Source: Calothrix sp. NIES-2100
GTDB taxonomy: Bacteria; Cyanobacteriota; Cyanobacteriia; Cyanobacteriales; Nostocaceae
Direction of reading: 5' to 3'
Assembly (NCBI RefSeq): GCF_002368195.1
Contig: NZ_AP018178.1
Coordinates: 9,766,205-9,830,204 of the forward strand
DNA: 64,000 nt
Both the position numbers and the translations under genes were made by a program. Below the pieces are notes generated by a model, which was given only the letters and a program-made list of their open reading frames with translations, had not been told where the DNA came from and searched no databases. Shown one piece after another: positions 17,569 through 24,952 of this stretch (within the stretch, counting starts at the first letter, position 1; each line of letters opens with the position of its first letter).

Positions 17569-18048
17569 TCAGTATGGCGTTCCGTCTTTGTGGGTGAACT
17601 TCCACTTCCCTTCCACAAGCAAAGCCTGGATATCGTCATCGGGATATTGTCCTTCATCACCCGCAGTTCTGTCACCCACTTCCAGGTATACTACATCGTC
17701 AGCGGTTTCGTTGCTCAAATGGTGAGCATTACCAGTACCAGCTTTGAAGCCCGCGCACATTCCTGGTGAAAGCACGGTGCGACCTTCGTCTGTCTGTAGC
17801 GTTGGATACCCATGCAAAATATAGATGAACTCGTCTTGTTTGCTATGGGCGTGACGGAGAGACGAAACTGCATTAGGAGCCAAGCGTGTGAGATTGACAC
17901 CAAAATTCGTTAAGCCAAACAAGTCGCCAAGTGGACGCTTCTCCCTCCCCAGCATCTGCGAAGCAAATGGTTCAGGATAGTTGCTGGGCTTAGTCCGTGC
18001 TGGTGCTTCAGCTGCATTGACGGCGATTGGCTTTGTTTGTTCTGACAT
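17569..18048 (-). CDS. Cupin-domain protein
   Basis: A cytoplasmic protein of 159 residues with a single cupin barrel. Motif 1 is visible in SLRHAHSKQDEFIYILHGYPTL (His, His, Glu metal ligands) and motif 2 in GMCAGFKAGTGNAHHLSNET. The ATG at 18048 (MSEQTKPI) has GAAGG about 6 bp upstream and is preferred to a TTG four codons earlier. The family resembles cupins annotated as sugar- or auxin-binding-like, but substrate cannot be assigned. It lies next to remnants of a sulfur-acquisition cluster, which may or may not be related. Confidence 0.8.
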   Translation of the reverse strand: MSEQTKPIAVNAAEAPARTKPSNYPEPFASQMLGREKRPLGDLFGLTNFGVNLTRLAPNAVSSLRHAHSKQDEFIYILHGYPTLQTDEGRTVLSPGMCAGFKAGTGNAHHLSNETADDVVYLEVGDRTAGDEGQYPDDDIQALLVEGKWKFTHKDGTPY

Positions 18049-18110
18049 ACATGCCTTCAAAAACGGGATGACGGCTAGCTAATTATTTATTATAGGGAAT
18101 CCCCAGTGAA

Positions 18111-18377
18111 CTAATCGCGTTCTTTGAAATTGCGCATAAACCAGACTTTGATTTCCAGCAGGTCACGGGCTAGAGCGTCAAGCTTGTCCTCGATTTCGTC
18201 AAACCCATGCGCTATGCCATCAGAGATGTTTTGCTGATTGTTCCGCAAGTGGTTAAAATCTCGCTCTGCTGCTAATTTTCTCTTTTCAGAGTTGCCGTAG
18301 GTGAAAAACAGCCAAGTGATATTTCCCCCAATCGCCAATAGCAATGCAATCAGGGATATGGAGGTTTGAATATTCAT
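18111..18377 (-). CDS. Small single-pass membrane protein, unknown
   Basis: A protein of 88 residues with one N-terminal transmembrane helix (about 6-27, SISLIALLLAIGGNITWLFF). A soluble, charged, probably coiled-coil tail follows (KRKLAAERDFNHLRN ... FDEIEDKLDALARDLLEIK). I do not recognise the family. It lies on the minus strand between the cupin and the broken permease, 21 bp after the permease stop. Confidence 0.6.
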   Translation of the reverse strand: MNIQTSISLIALLLAIGGNITWLFFTYGNSEKRKLAAERDFNHLRNNQQNISDGIAHGFDEIEDKLDALARDLLEIKVWFMRNFKERD

Positions 18378-18398
18378 GATTAATCTAAAGCCTCATAT

Positions 18399-19078
18399 CT
18401 AAGAATACGGTTTTTTGACAATGAGCAGGTTTATGGGTATCTTTCTGTGTGCGATCGCAGAAGTTTTCGGTCTACTGACAATGTTCGGCCTCCAAGGTAG
18501 AGCTAGATGCTCAATCAGACGCATCACTACATCATTGGTAATTCCCAGCACTGCATAGACGATCATGCCGGCAATAATGATGTCAGAGCGTTGGTTAGCG
18601 TTGGCATTGTTGAGGATATAGCCAATACCCGATCGCGCATTGATTTGTTCGGCTACCACTAGCGCTAGTAATGATGTACCCGCAGAGAAGCGCAAACCAA
18701 TCAGAATAGAAGGTAACGCCATCGGCATAATAACGTGACGCACTGTCTCCTGACGCGAAAGTCCAAAAACAGTGGCAGCTTCTAAGAGTTTGGGATCGAC
18801 ACCGCGAACCCCTGCATAGGTATTCAGATAAATAGGAAATATAGTAGCAACAGTAATCACAATAATCTTGGCTGTCTCATCGATGCCAAACCAGGTGATA
18901 AACAGTGCTACAAGGGCGATAAATGGAATTGTCCGCAGCATTTGCAGTGGCGCATCGAAAATTTCTTCGCCAATTCGCCACAAACCCGCAAATAAACCTA
19001 AAATTAGACCGATGCTACCGCCTATAGTCAACCCGGTGAGCGATCGCGATAATGAAGTTGGCAGTGCGATCGCTCACA
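18399..19078 (-). pseudogene. ABC transporter permease, SsuC-like, 5' truncated
   Basis: The C-terminal two thirds of a nitrate/sulfonate/taurine-type inner-membrane permease. The conserved EAA loop region reads LLEAATVFGLSRQETVRHVIMPMALPSI, and preceding helices (LQMLRTIPFIALVALFITWFGIDE) are intact. Homology starts around LPTSLSRSLTGLTIGGSIG, encoded up to about 19070, but a TGA sits in frame just upstream (about 19076). The usual N-terminal 60-100 residues are absent. A short frame could restart at a TTG at 19031. The truncated 5' end abuts a HIP1 site (19066-19073) and the broken acyl-CoA dehydrogenase. I interpret it as a deletion remnant. Confidence 0.8.
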
Positions 19079-19561
19079 TCAGCGCCTAGAAAAAGGCTCC
19101 TGTGGGTATGTTAGTTTTGTATTCAATACTGTGCCGCTACCAGCTCGTTTAACTTCTAGTTCGCTACCAGCAAATCCGAAGAATGCACCATCAACAAACG
19201 CCTTCAGCCAGCGACGATTTCTTTCGCTGCGTTCAGAACGCAAAATTCGCTCAATCACAACGAAATGATTGCGGATAATGTGAGCAACGTTGGGGTCAGC
19301 ATCTCCCAGGCGAATTATGACTTCAAACAGTTCGCGTAAACTGCTACCACCGCCACCTTCAGCCACAGGGACTCGCAATGCACCCAAGCGCGAGCGCCTG
19401 AGTAGTTCGATAATATCAAAAGGCAGAATGCGATCGCGATCGCGTTCCGAAGCACCCAGAGCAATAAAGTCAAAAAGCTGCTGGAGTTCCGGCGAGTTAG
19501 CTTTTACAGGGGTCGTAAACTTGAAGGTGTTCTCTGTTAGTTTCTCTGGACTCTTAATCAT
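19079..19561 (-). pseudogene. Acyl-CoA dehydrogenase-like (SfnB type), 3' truncated
   Basis: Only the first 150 or so residues of a roughly 400-residue flavin-dependent acyl-CoA dehydrogenase-family enzyme remain. The N-terminal helical domain is recognisable (RLGALRVPVAEGGGGSSLRELFEVIIRLGDADPNVAHIIRNHFVVIE), and the frame then goes out of homology (NTKLTYPQEPFSRR) and stops. The flavin and catalytic C-terminal domains are missing. The SGGG-rich and NHF segments resemble the SfnB/dimethylsulfone-desulfurisation branch often encoded with ssu-type ABC transporters. That fits the adjacent permease remnant. Confidence 0.75.
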
Positions 19562-19635
19562 TATTTTTCTCTCTAAATATCTTGGGGAAAATCTATATTG
19601 GCGACTGATGGGTAAATCTAAAATCTAAAATTGAT

Positions 19636-20268
19636 TTACAGTGGCGGGCGTTTTTGATTAACCCATAGCTGAACAGATGGCCTTTGCCATTGATGTTTAG
19701 CGTAAGCAACCAATTTATCGGGTACTGGGTCGCCGTTCAGAATCAGGCGATGGAGTATTAATGCCAAATCGACATCAGCAATAGACCATTGACCGAAGAG
19801 GTTTTCGGTGTTGTTAGCAAGCAGGAACTCAGCAGCAGAGAATAATTTCTCAGCGGCTTTTTTTCCCTCTAGAGAAAGCGGTGGCTTTTTGACACCGTAG
19901 AAGACAAGCTCAAAGGAGCGTTCTTGTTTGATGGGCGTGAGGTCGCTGCGGAGCCATGCTTGTACCTGACGCGCTCTGGCTCGACTCTGTGGTTCTTTTG
20001 GGTATAACGGAGTACCGGGAAACACCTCATCGATGTATTCTGCGATCGCAGAGGATTCAGACAAGGCGAATCCGTCATGAATCAAAGTTGGTACGCGGCG
20101 CGTTAAAGACTTGGCTGCAAAATCTGGCTCGTTTTGGGCATTAGCAGCCAAATCAACAGTCTGGATATCGAATGGCAATGCTTTTTCATGCAGAGATACG
20201 AAAGCCGAAAACGCATAGGGGCTGACGTACTGCGAATCGACATAGAGAAGAAGAGATGTAGATGACAA
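19636..20268 (-). CDS. yfcF: Glutathione S-transferase, YfcF-like
   Basis: A cytosolic GST of 210 residues. The N-terminal thioredoxin-like domain (LLLYVDSQYVSPYAFSAFVSLHEKALPF, about 1-80) includes RRVPTLIHDGFALSESSAIAEYID, the glutathione-contacting loop. An all-helical C-terminal domain follows (FGQWSIADVDLALILHRLILNGDPVP). Serine in the YVSPYAF segment is a plausible catalytic residue, as in YfcF. It may detoxify peroxides or electrophiles. Its start is 26 bp from the left 40-bp inverted repeat of the adjacent transposon-like segment, which may have displaced its promoter. Confidence 0.85.
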   Translation of the reverse strand: MSSTSLLLYVDSQYVSPYAFSAFVSLHEKALPFDIQTVDLAANAQNEPDFAAKSLTRRVPTLIHDGFALSESSAIAEYIDEVFPGTPLYPKEPQSRARARQVQAWLRSDLTPIKQERSFELVFYGVKKPPLSLEGKKAAEKLFSAAEFLLANNTENLFGQWSIADVDLALILHRLILNGDPVPDKLVAYAKHQWQRPSVQLWVNQKRPPL

Positions 20269-20293
20269 TGTATTCTCCTATGGGGGCTAATAA

Positions 20294-21745
20294 CAGTAAA
20301 CCAAAAAGTTTTTCCCCAAAGAGCGATCGCTAAATATTTTGTAGCCTACGATACTTTTTAATACTCGCTCCTTTAACCAGCAGACATAGTATGGATAATG
20401 ATTACTTATGATTAGCTGATTGATAATTTGTTGGTGCTAACAGTCGTGGAATATAAATGCTTTCTACTACTTGATATTTACGCTGTAGGGCTTGAGATAA
20501 AAAGGCTAACATCTGTTTAAGTACGAAAAGTGTCCGGTAAATTAATCGGCAACATGAGCCTTTTCCGACTTATTCTAAGCCAGAGGAGGTTAACCCAAAT
20601 ATTAACTAAAAGAAAAGATATACCAACGAATAGTAATCTTAATGCGGGATTTTTATTATTTGTTCTAATTCGACAAAGATTTTGCAGCCGATAACTACTT
20701 TCGATGCCAAATCTTTTTCGATAATCCTGATATATATAATCTAAATTAGTTTGGATTTTATAAGTAACATAAGCAAGGTATTGCACCCCATATTTTTTAC
20801 GCTTTCCTTTTCTATATTTACAAACAATCCATAAGTCAAAGGTGACTGAGTCATCTTTGTCTCTTGTAATAGTATGGGTAGTTTTATAGCTTTTTCTTCC
20901 CTTCAAAAACTGTTTAATTCCTCCCTTTTTTCCTGTCTTGATAGCAGGCATCATAAATGGAATATCTAATGCTTGCAACCATCTTATTACAGGAGTATTA
21001 AAAAATCCCCTATCTAAATAGAGTTTTTTTACATTTATTTTAAGGGATTCAAGTTCCGCCAATAAATAAGTAATTATCGCTACACTAGTATCTAGTCGGC
21101 GAACACCTCTGACGGCTAGAGTTACACGCTTGTTTTTGTTAATCACATATAAAGTTGCAGCCGTCAAAAATGAATGAGTACCAGATTTAGCTTCACTTTT
21201 ATATATGTATGGTAATTCCAAGAATGTTGGCTTACCATAATAACAAATTAAATTTAAATCAATCGCTATTTTTAAACATCCTTTTTTTAAACCTAAAGGA
21301 ATTCGACTTTTCAATGCTTGATTAATTCGTGTCTCTAACTCCTCAAAATTGTTGATTTTATTAAGATGATATCTAATATCATTAGCTGTAGGAACATTTT
21401 TTAATAATTTGGCTGTATTCTCAATACTATCTCCACTGCTGGCTGCTTTTATAAGAATCTCAAATAAAGTTTGTTGGTCACATCCCCCCTGAGTTTCAAT
21501 GGAAAAATTTTCTACTAAACACTCAATAACCTCTTCAAGGGTTTCTGAGTCTGTTAAAACCAGTTCTTCTGATGAAACAGTCAATTTTAAGAGCCAATAT
21601 GCTACACACTACTTTCATCATTTCATTTTTTGAACCCCAAAAGAGCAGTATAAGCATTAATTATGTATTTAGTAGTATACACTACTTTGTTCTACGTAAG
21701 AGTGATTAGCGATCGCTCTTTGGGGAAAAACTTTTTGGTTTACTG
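20294..21745. mobile_element. Transposon-like segment bounded by perfect 40-bp inverted repeats
   Basis: A 1452-bp segment whose ends are identical inverted repeats of 40 bp (20294-20333 and 21706-21745). The outer ends read CAGTAAACCAAAAAGTTTTT and the inner part holds CCCCAAAGAGCGATCGCTAA with a HIP1 site. It contains the ISH3-like transposase gene. No matching short target duplication is visible (flanks ctaataa and attgaag). These repeats may be the terminal repeats, or a pair of repeats that the IS entered between. Confidence 0.7.
20517..21584 (-). CDS. Transposase, ISH3/IS4-like DDE family
   Basis: A protein of 355 residues with a DDE transposase layout. The first acidic segment is LKIAIDLNLICYYG, the second LYLDRGFFNTPVIRWLQ, and the third is in the YRKRFGIESSYRLQNL motif (Y-(2)-R-(3)-E-(6)-like signature). 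The C-terminal hydrophobic stretch (LLFVGISFLLVNIWVNLLWLRI) is typical of the ISH3 group seen in cyanobacteria. The reading frame is complete and may be functional. It is AT-rich with codon use unlike its neighbours, consistent with recent arrival. Family call is from pattern memory only. Confidence 0.8.
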   Translation of the reverse strand: MTVSSEELVLTDSETLEEVIECLVENFSIETQGGCDQQTLFEILIKAASSGDSIENTAKLLKNVPTANDIRYHLNKINNFEELETRINQALKSRIPLGLKKGCLKIAIDLNLICYYGKPTFLELPYIYKSEAKSGTHSFLTAATLYVINKNKRVTLAVRGVRRLDTSVAIITYLLAELESLKINVKKLYLDRGFFNTPVIRWLQALDIPFMMPAIKTGKKGGIKQFLKGRKSYKTTHTITRDKDDSVTFDLWIVCKYRKGKRKKYGVQYLAYVTYKIQTNLDYIYQDYRKRFGIESSYRLQNLCRIRTNNKNPALRLLFVGISFLLVNIWVNLLWLRISRKRLMLPINLPDTFRT

Positions 21746-21756
21746 ATTGAAGCAAT

Positions 21757-21810
21757 CTTATCTGCTAACTTATCTTTCTTCACCCTCAAATAAGTTTGCA
21801 AGTAGGAAAC
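21757..21810 (+). promoter_or_regulatory. Repeated regulatory motif, site 1 (before peptidoglycan-binding gene)
   Basis: Half-sites CTTATC (21757) and CTTATC (21769), 12 bp apart, then CTTCACCC (21778-21785). A spacer of exactly 19 bp follows, then GGAAAC (21805-21810). It ends 69 bp before the ATG of the peptidoglycan-binding gene. This is one of nine sites in the window. Confidence 0.75.
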
Positions 21811-21879
21811 TCAATATTAGTGGTGCTGAGTCACTCAGCTACTCATAACCAAACATTCATAAAACAGAGAAAAACACTC

Positions 21880-22155
21880 ATGACTAAGGCAACTAAAACT
21901 GCGATCGCAAATCTCTCTGACGATTTGCTACAGCTTCAGCAACCTATTTACTCTAGTTTGACAGTTGCTATTTTACAGCAGCTTCTCATCTTAGAAGGCT
22001 ACGGTACTTTACCGGATGGCACAACCTTACCTATAACTGGCAATTTTCTCGATGAAACAACTACTGCTGTGAAAAACTTCCAACAAGCGTTAGGGCTTTC
22101 TCCCGATGGCGTAGTTGGTGCAAATACTTGGGCGGCGTTAGTGCCTAATTCCTAA
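21880..22155 (+). CDS. Peptidoglycan-binding-like domain protein
   Basis: A protein of 91 residues dominated by one PG_binding_1-like module (about 28-88). It shows the pattern VAILQQLLILEGYG ... NFLDETTTAVKNFQQALGLSPDGVVGANTWAAL. No signal peptide or membrane segment is visible, which is odd for a wall-binding domain. An in-frame start at 21796 lies inside the putative promoter, so the ATG at 21880 is chosen. It is preceded by regulatory site 1 and probably heads a transcript continuing into the secreted protein at 22324 and the cupin at 22907. Confidence 0.8.
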   Translation: MTKATKTAIANLSDDLLQLQQPIYSSLTVAILQQLLILEGYGTLPDGTTLPITGNFLDETTTAVKNFQQALGLSPDGVVGANTWAALVPNS

Positions 22156-22211
22156 CTAATTTCTCAGGATTATTTAATCCTGTTGTGAGCGACAAATAAA
22201 TATCTTGATGA

Positions 22212-22231
22212 GGGCGAACAGCTGTTCGCCC
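22212..22231. repeat. Perfect 20-bp palindrome
   Basis: GGGCGAACAGCTGTTCGCCC in the spacer between the peptidoglycan-binding gene and the next gene. It belongs to the GGGC...GCCC palindrome family of this window and could fold in the transcript. Confidence 0.75.
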
Positions 22232-22323
22232 CGACAAATCATCAATATGTCGCAAAGATTTATAAATTGAATAATTCTCGACATCAGCATTGAATTTTTC
22301 AACAATCTAAAAGGTGAAAAAAC

Positions 22324-22770
22324 ATGAAAGGTATTCTGAAGAATGTATTACTAACAAGTCTATTAGCTACAGGCGTAGTAGGCACAACTTTACTAACTTT
22401 ACCAACAAGACCTGCGGCAGCAATCGCATTGCCAGCACAGCGTATTCAGTTTCCTCCCGGTGCTGATGGCCAGTCTTTGAGGGGCTATCTGCAACCAGAC
22501 GCTTTAAATAGTTATGTGTTTAAAGCCAATGCTGGACAAAAAGCATTAATTTCCGTTAGATCCATAACTGGGCAATTGCTCTCTCTATCAGTGTTGGGCG
22601 TGGATGGAACTCGTCTTACTAATAACGGTCAAAATTGGACTGGTCAGTTACCAGCTTCTGAAGATTACTTCATTAGGGTCACAAATGACACAGGAGTTCC
22701 CAATCCCTATCGTTTAAATTTGACAATCTTGCCATCTCATCAACAGCGCACACCATTCGTCAATTTTTGA
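22324..22770 (+). CDS. Secreted protein with one PPC-like beta domain
   Basis: A protein of 148 residues. The N-terminal signal peptide (about 1-33, ILKNVLLTSLLATGVVGTTLL, then AAA) predicts export. The mature part is one domain: QRIQFPPGADGQSLRGYLQ, then NAGQKALISV, VLGVDGTRLTNN, WTGQLPASEDYFIRVTN and PYRLNLTI. The same domain occurs twice in the protein at 24953, so the two are paralogues. The pattern resembles bacterial pre-peptidase C-terminal domains that bind surfaces or polysaccharides, but the function is unknown. AAGGTG precedes the ATG. It probably shares a transcript with the gene at 21880. Confidence 0.78.
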   Translation: MKGILKNVLLTSLLATGVVGTTLLTLPTRPAAAIALPAQRIQFPPGADGQSLRGYLQPDALNSYVFKANAGQKALISVRSITGQLLSLSVLGVDGTRLTNNGQNWTGQLPASEDYFIRVTNDTGVPNPYRLNLTILPSHQQRTPFVNF

Positions 22771-22906
22771 AATATAGCAAACAGATAACTTGTAAAACTA
22801 TAAGCACGACTTCTGGCACATTTTTCCTCTAATTGTTATTAGGTAAAAAAGTAACTGTGACAGATGTTAAATACCCACAAAACAAAAATTGCTCGGGAGA
22901 ATTATA

Positions 22907-23404
22907 ATGACTATTCAACAAACAGGTTTGATGCAATTGCCTGGTGAAGGTACTTCTTATTGGTTTGCTCAGGATCTTTATACCTTTAAAGCAGTGGGTG
23001 CAGAAACAGGACAAGCTTACGCACTCTGCGAAGTTGTAGTAGCGCCAGAAGGAGGTGGTACACCACTACATCGCCATTTGCGGGAGAATGAATCGTTCTA
23101 CATCCAAGAAGGAGAATTAGAGTTTAATCTGGATGGGCAAATCATTATAGCCACACCTGGTATGTTTCTCCAATCTCCTAAAGGACAACTACATCAATTT
23201 ACTAATAAAAGTTATTTACCTGCAAAGATGCTAGTTTGGGTGACTCCAGCGGGATTTGAGAAGTTTATTGCAGATGTTGGTAAAGCTGCAAATTCTGTAA
23301 TTTCTGCACCATCTTTAAGCCCTACAGACTTGGAAAGAATCCTGGCTACAGCACCCAAGTATGGCATTGAAATTCTACCTCCACCTGCTGAAAATGTTGC
23401 CTAG
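22907..23404 (+). CDS. Cupin-domain protein
   Basis: A protein of 165 residues with a single cupin barrel. Motif 1 is GGGTPLHRHLRENESFYIQEGELEF, with two His and one Glu as metal ligands, and motif 2 is TPGMFLQSPKGQLHQFTN with the fourth ligand His. There is no signal peptide. It is likely a metal-dependent dioxygenase-like or sugar-binding-like cupin; the substrate is unknown. GGGAGA lies 6 bp before the ATG at 22907, which decides this start over the upstream TTG. It follows the secreted protein by 136 bp. Confidence 0.82.
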   Translation: MTIQQTGLMQLPGEGTSYWFAQDLYTFKAVGAETGQAYALCEVVVAPEGGGTPLHRHLRENESFYIQEGELEFNLDGQIIIATPGMFLQSPKGQLHQFTNKSYLPAKMLVWVTPAGFEKFIADVGKAANSVISAPSLSPTDLERILATAPKYGIEILPPPAENVA

Positions 23405-23416
23405 ATGCTAAGTTCG

Positions 23417-23444
23417 GTAAGGGCATACAGATGTATGCCCTTAC
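23417..23444. terminator. Palindrome after cupin gene, possible terminator
   Basis: Arms GTAAGGGCATACA and TGTATGCCCTTAC around a 2-bp centre, 13 bp after the stop codon. It lacks a T-run, so it may equally be a dispersed repeat of the GGGC...GCCC family. Confidence 0.5.
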
Positions 23445-23676
23445 GTATGTATCAGGTATTTGGTGAGATGAAATTATAGTTGAAATTCTGCCTATTTGGT
23501 GATTATAGCAATACTTGTTATCAGCAATATTTTTTTTATGAGCATACAAAAGTACGCTCCTATTTACACATTTTTTCAGGTAAATAAAGTACACAGGTGT
23601 GTGTCCTTACAATTATCTATACCTCAATAAATTGCAGTATGGTGTATTAAGCTTTGCGAAATTAACTTGTTTTTAA

Positions 23677-23730
23677 CTTAATTACTAACTTATCTTTCTT
23701 CACCCGCATACTTGAGAGAAAACTAGAAAC
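23677..23730 (+). promoter_or_regulatory. Repeated regulatory motif, site 2 (before beta-barrel gene)
   Basis: Half-sites CTTA (23677) and CTTATC (23689), 12 bp apart, then CTTCACCC (23698-23705), 19 bp, and AGAAAC (23725-23730). It ends 62 bp before the ATG. Confidence 0.75.
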
Positions 23731-23792
23731 TGTAATTATACAAAATTAACTTTTCCGGTTATCCCAATACTCAAAAATGAGGAGTAAAGAAA

Positions 23793-24341
23793 ATGAAAAA
23801 TTTAATTCAATATCCAAAATTAGCTTTACTAACTGGTATGTTTTCCCTTGGTATTGCTGGCGCAATGACGCTCTCATTTGCAAAATCTGCGGCTGCAGCT
23901 TCAGCTTCACAAGGTATGACAGGTAGCTATATTGGTATTGGTATTGCACCAGGTGTTACTAATGGTGGACATGGTGGAGATGATGCTCAATTGGGTGGTG
24001 ATATTCAAGGACGTGTTGCTATTCCTCATACACCTCTTTCGGTTCGTGGCTCATTTCTCTTTGACGATAAAACAACTGCAACTATACCAACAATTACTTA
24101 CGATATCCCAATTGCAAAAAATACTAATTTATATGCAGGCGCTGGTTACTCTTTCATTGGTAAACAAGGAGCTGATACTCCTATAGGTAATCGTAATTCA
24201 TTCATATTAGATAGTGGTTTAGAAACTGCACTGAGTAAGAATGTGGTTGCCTTTGGTGATGCTAAATATGGTTTTAATAGTTATGAAAATAGTGATGCCG
24301 ATGCTGTTAGTTTGCAATTTGGTGTTGGCTATCGCTTCTAA
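23793..24341 (+). CDS. Outer membrane beta-barrel protein (OmpW/porin-like small barrel)
   Basis: A protein of 182 residues with a signal peptide (about 1-36, LALLTGMFSLGIAGAMTLSF then AAAA). Mature alternating strands follow: SYIGIGIAPG, DIQGRVAIPHTPLSVRGSFLF, TNLYAGAGYSFIG, NSFILDSGLETAL, NVVAFGDAKYGF and the C-terminal SLQFGVGYRF. The aromatic C-terminal residue and strand pattern suit an eight-stranded outer-membrane barrel. GAGGAG lies 10 bp before the start. It is preceded by regulatory site 2 and seems monocistronic. The exact subfamily cannot be fixed from sequence alone. Confidence 0.8.
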   Translation: MKNLIQYPKLALLTGMFSLGIAGAMTLSFAKSAAAASASQGMTGSYIGIGIAPGVTNGGHGGDDAQLGGDIQGRVAIPHTPLSVRGSFLFDDKTTATIPTITYDIPIAKNTNLYAGAGYSFIGKQGADTPIGNRNSFILDSGLETALSKNVVAFGDAKYGFNSYENSDADAVSLQFGVGYRF

Positions 24342-24463
24342 AAAGCATCATCTGTAATTGGCTTGAATTATTTTTTACTAATTAGGCAAATGGAGCAAGA
24401 GCATGAAAATTTTAAATGCATCAAATAACTGTAAGAGTAGATTTGCAATAAAGTTCTCTTTAA

Positions 24464-24516
24464 CTTCTTGCTAACTTATTCATCTTCACCCACTCAAGCA
24501 GTATACCGAGAGAAGA
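24464..24516 (+). promoter_or_regulatory. Repeated regulatory motif, site 3 (before Mo-nitro_C gene)
   Basis: Half-sites CTTC (24464) and CTTATT (24475), 11 bp apart, then CTTCACCC (24484-24491), 19 bp, and AGAAGA (24511-24516). It ends 47 bp before the ATG. Confidence 0.75.
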
Positions 24517-24563
24517 TTTAATTAACGAAGAAAAACAAATTCAATCATTGAAGGAAACTGACT

Positions 24564-24866
24564 ATGACACTACATACATTTGATTTACTACAACCAATCA
24601 AAACAAGGCTGGATAATATCGAAATTTCTAATTCCAAGCAAGCAGAATTATTATGCAGACTCATTCCAGCTAGTTGCCCTTTTGCTAGAGAAATTAAATT
24701 TTTCAATCATGTAATTGCTCAGATTCCGCCTTTATGTAAGCTCAATCCTTTATATGAGCAGTTGATGGGATTGCGATTTCGCGCTCTCTGTTATCTTGCC
24801 GAATGCGAAGAGCAAACAACTAATGAATTAACAAACAATGCACTTGCTTTTATCTGGATTAAGTAG
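24564..24866 (+). CDS. Mo-dependent nitrogenase C-terminal domain protein
   Basis: A protein of 100 residues that is almost only the Mo-nitro_C domain. It includes AELLCRLIPASCPFAREIKFFNHVIAQIPPLCKLNPLYEQLMGLRFRALCYLAE, with conserved Cys in IPASCPF, PPLCKLNP and RALCYL. The family is named from a C-terminal extension found on some nitrogenase-linked proteins, yet many cyanobacteria carry it as a stand-alone protein of unknown role. GAAGGAAAC precedes the ATG. It starts a likely transcript with the secreted genes at 24953 and 25809, behind regulatory site 3, and there are no nif genes nearby. Confidence 0.85.
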   Translation: MTLHTFDLLQPIKTRLDNIEISNSKQAELLCRLIPASCPFAREIKFFNHVIAQIPPLCKLNPLYEQLMGLRFRALCYLAECEEQTTNELTNNALAFIWIK

Positions 24867-24952
24867 AATTTTACAGCCGTTTGCACTATCAAATACTTGT
24901 TTAAACAAGTATTTCTATTGAATCGCGAACTTTCAAAACCAAGGAGAATATT

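Larger units (their letters stand above)
23405..23792. other. Intergenic region with palindromes and regulatory site 2
   Basis: Contains a perfect palindrome with arms GTAAGGGCATACA (23417-23444) just after the cupin stop, a decayed palindrome near 23538-23559 (GAGCATACAAAAGTACGCTC), and regulatory site 2 at 23677-23730. No gene is seen. Confidence 0.7.

Noticed and set aside
21757..21785. Regulatory motif tested as a Pho box or HLR1 site
   Set aside because: The Pho box has 11-bp spaced CTTAAC-type repeats throughout and HLR1 has two TTACA-like repeats; the fixed 9-bp step to CTTCACCC and the 19-bp spaced element do not fit either.
24402..24473. 23-codon frame with a GGAG upstream, between the beta-barrel and Mo-nitro_C genes
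   Set aside because: Its 3' end runs into regulatory site 3 and the peptide (MKILNASNNCKSRF...) is not recognisable; too weak to call.
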